The notes under the pieces are model-generated. The model was not told the origin of the DNA. It saw nothing but the letters and a program-made list of their open reading frames with translations, and ran no database searches. A DNA stretch of 32,511 nucleotides from Bordetella parapertussis (GTDB lineage: Bacteria; Pseudomonadota; Gammaproteobacteria; Burkholderiales; Burkholderiaceae_D), in assembly GCA_945867725.1 (NCBI GenBank), contig CAMBJI010000001.1:1-32511 (forward strand), in the 5' to 3' direction. Position numbers and translations under genes: made by a program. Below are positions 29,012 through 32,511 of this stretch, piece by piece (the stretch's first letter is position 1; every line of letters starts with the position of its first letter).

Positions 29012-30418
29012 TCAAATCTTGCGCAACAAGAATCCTCCAATAGCAGTGGGTCCCTGATTCGTGCTTTGCAGCTGAAAATTCCCGCCCATTTCTGCGGGTC
29101 CTGTACCACTGCCGCCATCGCTCACCGGACCGAAGAAACGTCCACCGATACCGCCATTGAGTGTGGTGTTGCCTGCGCTACCGAAAAAATAATTCGCGAG
29201 TTGGCCGCTGCTTAATGCCGTGCTTGCCGTGAGCGCGAGCGGCAGGGGATCCATCAGTCCTTCATCGATGCGCGTGCCACTGAAGGTGAGCACAACCGTG
29301 CGGTTGCCAAAATCGACGGTTGCTTCTACCTCGCCAAAAAGCGGATATGAATCCTGCGCTTGCAGATAGTTGAACCATCCATGTATCCGCCCGCGATAAC
29401 GCACCACACCGCTGGACGGCACTTGTGCCGCCGGCGTTACTTGACCGAAGGCTATCAGACCGCGCCGCATCTTATTGTGCTCGTCGCGGCCACCCCATTC
29501 GTCAATCATTACGGTGTCCTGCGTGATCCACGCGCCTAGATTCGCATGCGCGTAGGACCAGTGAAGGAAATCACGGTAACCCTTGAATCCGGGGTAGGGC
29601 ACGCCAACGCCGTCAGCCCAAGGCAGCAGAACCAACTGCCCATTGGCATCCACGCCATAGCCTGCTTGCGTCGCACCGTCTTCGTGAAGTCGCGTGACCT
29701 GCGCGCTATCGGGTGTGCTGCCGCCGCTGCGCCAGTCGCCCAGCCGTGCTGTCAGGCCTTGAGTTTCCACGCTGGGGCAGCCCTGATTGTTGCTCGGGCA
29801 GCGCACGGCTTCGGTACGCGGAAAGTAAACGTTGTTTGCGTAATTGGCCTGCGTGCCGTTAGCCCCTTTGGTGCCGAAGTCGAAAAAACTCCGATCGGTG
29901 GCGGCGGGTAGTGGCGCAAGGACGGCCAGTCCGTTGGCGTCGAGTTGCACGCGTCCCTGGCGAGTTTCGAAGGTTTCGATGATCCGCGGGCGTTCGGTTT
30001 TGCCGTCCCAGGACAAACCTAAATTCGATAGCAGCAGGGTGACCGATGCCAGTCGGCCATCTGTCGCTTTGCTGACGCGCACATCAGCCACTCCACCGGT
30101 GGCGGGTATGAGTCCGTAAGCTATTTGTGGGGCTGGGTTCGGTGTGAGTAAGTCGTTGGTCGATGTCCCGTACACCTGCACCCCGAAGTCGGTCACCCCG
30201 ATACCCTGATCCGTGCGCAAAATCGTCGTGCCGGTGCAATCGGCGCCGCTGCCGGGGCAGGCGGTCGCAGTCCCTGTTGTGCCGGTTTCCTGGGACGTTA
30301 CTGATGTCCCGGTCTGACCGGTGCTCCCGCCATCACTGCCGCTGCCGCCGCAGCCGCTCAGCAATGACAGCCCCGCAAGCAGCACCGCAACGGTGCCGCG
30401 TTGGCCCAAAAATCTCAT
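29012..30418 (-). CDS. Surface lipoprotein with TbpB-like beta-barrel C-terminus
   Basis: This 468-residue secreted protein has a lipoprotein signal peptide: a hydrophobic AVLLAGLSLL and the lipobox LSGC with the lipidated Cys at 23, followed by a Gly/Ser/Thr-rich linker (about 24-60). The C-terminal part is beta-rich. Its last ~60 residues (LNGGIGGRFFGPVSD, AEMGGNFQLQS, IGGFLLRK) follow the barrel pattern of transferrin-binding protein B-like and other Slam-dependent surface lipoproteins. The middle (about 230-350) is Trp- and Tyr-rich and unassigned. GGGGAG lies 6 nt before the ATG at 30418. No Slam exporter (DUF560) or TonB receptor is in view. It lies between bchO and crtE, an unusual position; the ligand is unknown. 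Confidence 0.7.
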   Translation of the reverse strand: MRFLGQRGTVAVLLAGLSLLSGCGGSGSDGGSTGQTGTSVTSQETGTTGTATACPGSGADCTGTTILRTDQGIGVTDFGVQVYGTSTNDLLTPNPAPQIAYGLIPATGGVADVRVSKATDGRLASVTLLLSNLGLSWDGKTERPRIIETFETRQGRVQLDANGLAVLAPLPAATDRSFFDFGTKGANGTQANYANNVYFPRTEAVRCPSNNQGCPSVETQGLTARLGDWRSGGSTPDSAQVTRLHEDGATQAGYGVDANGQLVLLPWADGVGVPYPGFKGYRDFLHWSYAHANLGAWITQDTVMIDEWGGRDEHNKMRRGLIAFGQVTPAAQVPSSGVVRYRGRIHGWFNYLQAQDSYPLFGEVEATVDFGNRTVVLTFSGTRIDEGLMDPLPLALTASTALSSGQLANYFFGSAGNTTLNGGIGGRFFGPVSDGGSGTGPAEMGGNFQLQSTNQGPTAIGGFLLRKI

Positions 30419-30620
30419 GATGAACTCCCCTGTGTTGTTTCTGATGGTGCGCGCATCGCGAGCGCGACGAATGACGGTTGCGATGGGCAAACCAGAACAT
30501 AGGGCAGCGTGAAAGCGGCTTCTTGAGGGCCGACAAGCTTGCCGTACAAGCAGATGCCGGCCGGCGCCCGGACTTGGTCAGGGACAAGCGGCGAGCCTTA
30601 ACTGCGCACGAGTCGCCACT

Positions 30621-30651
30621 TGTCAATTAAACTTGACATATATAACTGACA
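30621..30651. promoter_or_regulatory. PpsR/CrtJ-type operator upstream of crtE, three half-sites
   Basis: TGTCAATTAAACTTGACA (30621-30638) is a perfect TGTCA-N8-TGACA palindrome. A third TGACA lies exactly 8 bp further on (30647-30651). The middle half-site lies within the TTGACA -35. The core is nearly identical to the one upstream of bchG (TGTCAATTAAA in both). Confidence 0.8.
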
Positions 30652-30661
30652 GGAATAACTT
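30633..30661 (+). promoter_or_regulatory. Predicted promoter of crtEF
   Basis: TTGACA (30633-30638), a 17-bp spacer and TAACTT (30656-30661). The -35 is perfect, the -10 weak. Transcription would start near 30668, about 33 nt before the crtE ATG, which has AGGAG upstream. Confidence 0.5.
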
Positions 30662-30700
30662 ACACTTAACAACGGCCAGGCAGGCCGCATAGGAGACAGT

Positions 30701-31594
30701 ATGGACAATTCCGAGCGTATTGAAGCGGCCTTGGAGGCCGCAATAGCAGCCCAGGAAGCCCCGGAAGGGCCGCCGCGTTTAGCCGCCGCCATTCGTCATT
30801 CGGTATTTCCGGGTGGCGCGCGCATTCGCCCCCACCTGACCTTGGCGGTTGCCCAGGCCTGTGGCGCAGACGATGTCGGTTTGGCGGCCGCTGCCGGCGC
30901 AGCGATTGAGCTGATGCACTGTGCTTCACTGGTTCATGATGATTTGCCCTGTTTTGACAACGCGACTATGCGTCGGGGCCGACCTTCCGTCTTTGGTGCC
31001 TACGGTGAGCGGCTGGCGGTGCTGGCCGGTGATGCGCTGATCGTGACGGCTTTCCAAAGTCTTGCCGTGGCCGCCTCGAAAAATCCAGAACGCATGGGTC
31101 CGCTGATGAGTACGGTGGCAGCCGGCGTTGCCGCGCCCACGGGCATTGTCGCGGGTCAGGCTTGGGAATGCGAACCGCGAGTGGCGCTCACCGCCTATCA
31201 GCGCGCCAAGACAGGGGCCTTGTTTGTAGCAGCCACGGTCGCCGGTGCTCAGGCTGCGGGTGCCGCATCGGCACCCTGGCGTGCGCTCGGTGAATGGCTG
31301 GGCGAGGCCTACCAAGTTGCTGACGATATTCGCGATGTGGCAATGGATCCCGAGCAGCTGGGCAAGCCGTCTGGACAAGACGCTGCGCTGGGTCGCCCTA
31401 GCTCGGCGGCGGAGCTAGGGCTTTCGGGCGCCATTCAGTATTTTGATCAGCTGATCGCCTATGCCAGCGCCTCCATTCCTAGCTGCCGCGGTTCGGCGCA
31501 GCTGCGCACCTTGGTGCGTCAGGAATCCCGCAGACTGGTACCCGTTGAGCTCACGCGCAAGCTTGTGCCCAGCGTTACCCGCATTTCAGCTTAG
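30701..31594 (+). CDS. crtE: Geranylgeranyl diphosphate synthase (polyprenyl synthetase)
   Basis: CrtE makes geranylgeranyl diphosphate, used both for carotenoids and for the bacteriochlorophyll tail attached by BchG. The 297-residue trans-prenyltransferase has the first Asp-rich motif DDLPCFD (residues 80-86), followed by MRRGRPSVFGAYGE. The second Asp-rich motif is DDIRD near residue 208, with the lysine-containing LGKPSGQDAALGRPS after it. GGARIRPHLTLAVAQ is the substrate-binding region. The small residues before the first motif fit a C20 product (inference). It is preceded by an operator-bearing promoter and followed after 2 bp by crtF, matching the crtEF-bchCXYZ-puf superoperon of purple bacteria. 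Confidence 0.95.
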   Translation: MDNSERIEAALEAAIAAQEAPEGPPRLAAAIRHSVFPGGARIRPHLTLAVAQACGADDVGLAAAAGAAIELMHCASLVHDDLPCFDNATMRRGRPSVFGAYGERLAVLAGDALIVTAFQSLAVAASKNPERMGPLMSTVAAGVAAPTGIVAGQAWECEPRVALTAYQRAKTGALFVAATVAGAQAAGAASAPWRALGEWLGEAYQVADDIRDVAMDPEQLGKPSGQDAALGRPSSAAELGLSGAIQYFDQLIAYASASIPSCRGSAQLRTLVRQESRRLVPVELTRKLVPSVTRISA

Positions 31595-31596
31595 CG

Positions 31597-32511
31597 ATGA
31601 CGACAGCCGTGCTCTCTTGGTCAGACTGGTTACTTGGCTGGCGTGACCGCCTGCTCGCCAATCCAGCGTTTCATCGTTTCGCGTCCGGCTTTTTGCTCAC
31701 GCGTCCGATCGCCCATCGCCACGCGCGTGAAGTATTCGATCTGGTCGCTGGCTTTGTCTATTCACAGGTGCTCGCTGCCTGTGTGCAGCTCGACCTCTTT
31801 AAAAAACTCGCGCAGGGACCGCAAAGTATCAGTGCGCTGGCGCGCCAATTCGATATGTCGATTGAGGCCGCGGAGCGCTTGTTGGTGGCGGCCCAGTCGC
31901 TTGGGCTGGTCGAAAAACGCGGCTTGACGCCAGCCGGTGAGCAGCGTTATGGCCTGGGCATGTTGGGCGCGCCCTTGGTTGATAACGAAGCAGTAATCGC
32001 CATGGTCCGTCATCACGCCACGCTTTATGCCGATCTGACTGATCCGGTGGCGCTGCTGCGCGGCCACGTGCGGCCTTCACTCTCTGAGTATTATCCCTAC
32101 ACCGCGGACGCCGCCAAGGCGCATGCCGCTGAGATCGCTCCGGAAAAAGTCGCTAATTACTCTGCGCTGATGTCGGCTTCCCAGCCTTTGGTGGCTGCTG
32201 AAATTCTCGATGCTTTCTCATTCGCTCCGCATCGTCATTTGCTGGATGTGGGCGGCGGCGAAGGTCGCTTTCTGGTCAGCGTTGCCGAGCGCGCGCCGCA
32301 TCTGAAACTGACGCTGTTCGACTTGCCGCCCGTAGCAGCCAATGCCCGCGCGCGTTTTCAGAATGCCGGGATTGCTGATCGTGCCCAAGCCGTAGGCGGG
32401 AATTTTCTTGCAGAGGCATTGCCAACCGGCGCCGACATCGTCTCCTTGGTTCGCATCATTCATGACCATGACGATGAGCGCGCGCTGACGATTCTGAAAG
32501 CCATTCGACAC
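31597..32511 (+). CDS. crtF: CrtF-like hydroxyneurosporene O-methyltransferase, 3' end outside the window
   Basis: CrtF methylates the 1-hydroxy group of acyclic carotenoids in the spheroidene/spirilloxanthin pathways. The frame opens at ATG 31597, two bases after the crtE stop, and is still open at the last base, giving 305 residues of an expected ~370-390. An N-terminal winged-helix dimerisation region (QSISALARQFDMSIEAAERLLVAAQSLGLV) precedes the SAM-binding motif HLLDVGGGEGRFLVSVAER near residue 213, then LTLFDLPPVA, all typical of plant-type O-methyltransferases. SLVRIIHDHDDERALTIL at the edge contains the catalytic-base region. BchU shares this fold, but position after crtE favours CrtF. 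bchC would be expected next. Confidence 0.88.
   Translation, partial: MTTAVLSWSDWLLGWRDRLLANPAFHRFASGFLLTRPIAHRHAREVFDLVAGFVYSQVLAACVQLDLFKKLAQGPQSISALARQFDMSIEAAERLLVAAQSLGLVEKRGLTPAGEQRYGLGMLGAPLVDNEAVIAMVRHHATLYADLTDPVALLRGHVRPSLSEYYPYTADAAKAHAAEIAPEKVANYSALMSASQPLVAAEILDAFSFAPHRHLLDVGGGEGRFLVSVAERAPHLKLTLFDLPPVAANARARFQNAGIADRAQAVGGNFLAEALPTGADIVSLVRIIHDHDDERALTILKAIRH

Larger units (their letters stand above)
30419..30700. other. Divergent intergenic region between lipoprotein gene and crtE
   Basis: No gene is seen in these 282 bp. The crtE half holds the PpsR-type operator and promoter listed separately. The other half contains the GGGGAG ribosome-binding site of the lipoprotein gene; I see no clear promoter for that gene. 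Confidence 0.6.

Overview
The window carries most of a proteobacterial photosynthesis gene cluster (PGC) for bacteriochlorophyll and the start of the carotenoid branch, preceded by about 6.7 kb of unrelated, visibly AT-richer DNA. The gene set is that of a purple or aerobic anoxygenic phototrophic proteobacterium: bchG-bch2/pucC-bchP, the ppsR-aerR regulator pair, bchFNB-L-M, the oxygen-dependent cyclase acsF, puhE, bchIDO and crtEF. The presence of acsF and the gene order suggest a beta- or gammaproteobacterium living at least partly in oxygen. No rRNA or other species marker is present, so the assignment stops there.

Layout: (1) 1-6.6 kb, flanking DNA: a KaiC-like ATPase cut by the left edge, a GGDEF-EAL protein, an acyltransferase-3/SGNH membrane protein and a leucine-rich-repeat protein of unknown role. 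(2) 7.0-13.4 kb, minus strand: aerR, ppsR, bchG, bch2 (PucC-like), bchP and tspO. (3) 13.7-21.0 kb, plus strand: bchF-N-B-(bchH remnant)-L-M-acsF-puhE. (4) 21.0-24.4 kb, genes not usually found in a PGC: denD-like and otnI-like sugar-acid genes (divergent), an ssb paralogue and a cytochrome b561. (5) 24.75-28.9 kb: a small membrane protein, then bchI-bchD-bchO, with bchO broken by an in-frame stop. (6) 29.0-30.4 kb, minus strand: a TbpB-like surface lipoprotein. (7) 30.7 kb to the end: crtE-crtF, running off the right edge (in related clusters bchCXYZ and puf follow).

The genes cover protoporphyrin Mg insertion (bchI, bchD), methylation (bchM), ring E closure (acsF), dark protochlorophyllide reduction (bchL, N, B), C3-vinyl hydration (bchF), and esterification and reduction of the tail (bchG, bchP). 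AerR and PpsR would control them. TGTCA-N8-TGACA operators sit at the bchG, bchF and crtE promoters and next to ppsR. Several of them extend into three half-sites spaced exactly 13 bp apart, with the middle half-site lying in the -35 element at bchG and crtE.

The most notable feature is erosion or rearrangement of the cluster. Only about 45 C-terminal codons of bchH remain between bchB and bchL. The genes usually found between bchM and acsF (lhaA, puhA, puhB, puhC) are absent. bchO has a nonsense codon. Either these functions are encoded elsewhere, or this is a phototrophy cluster in decay; an assembly artefact must also be excluded.
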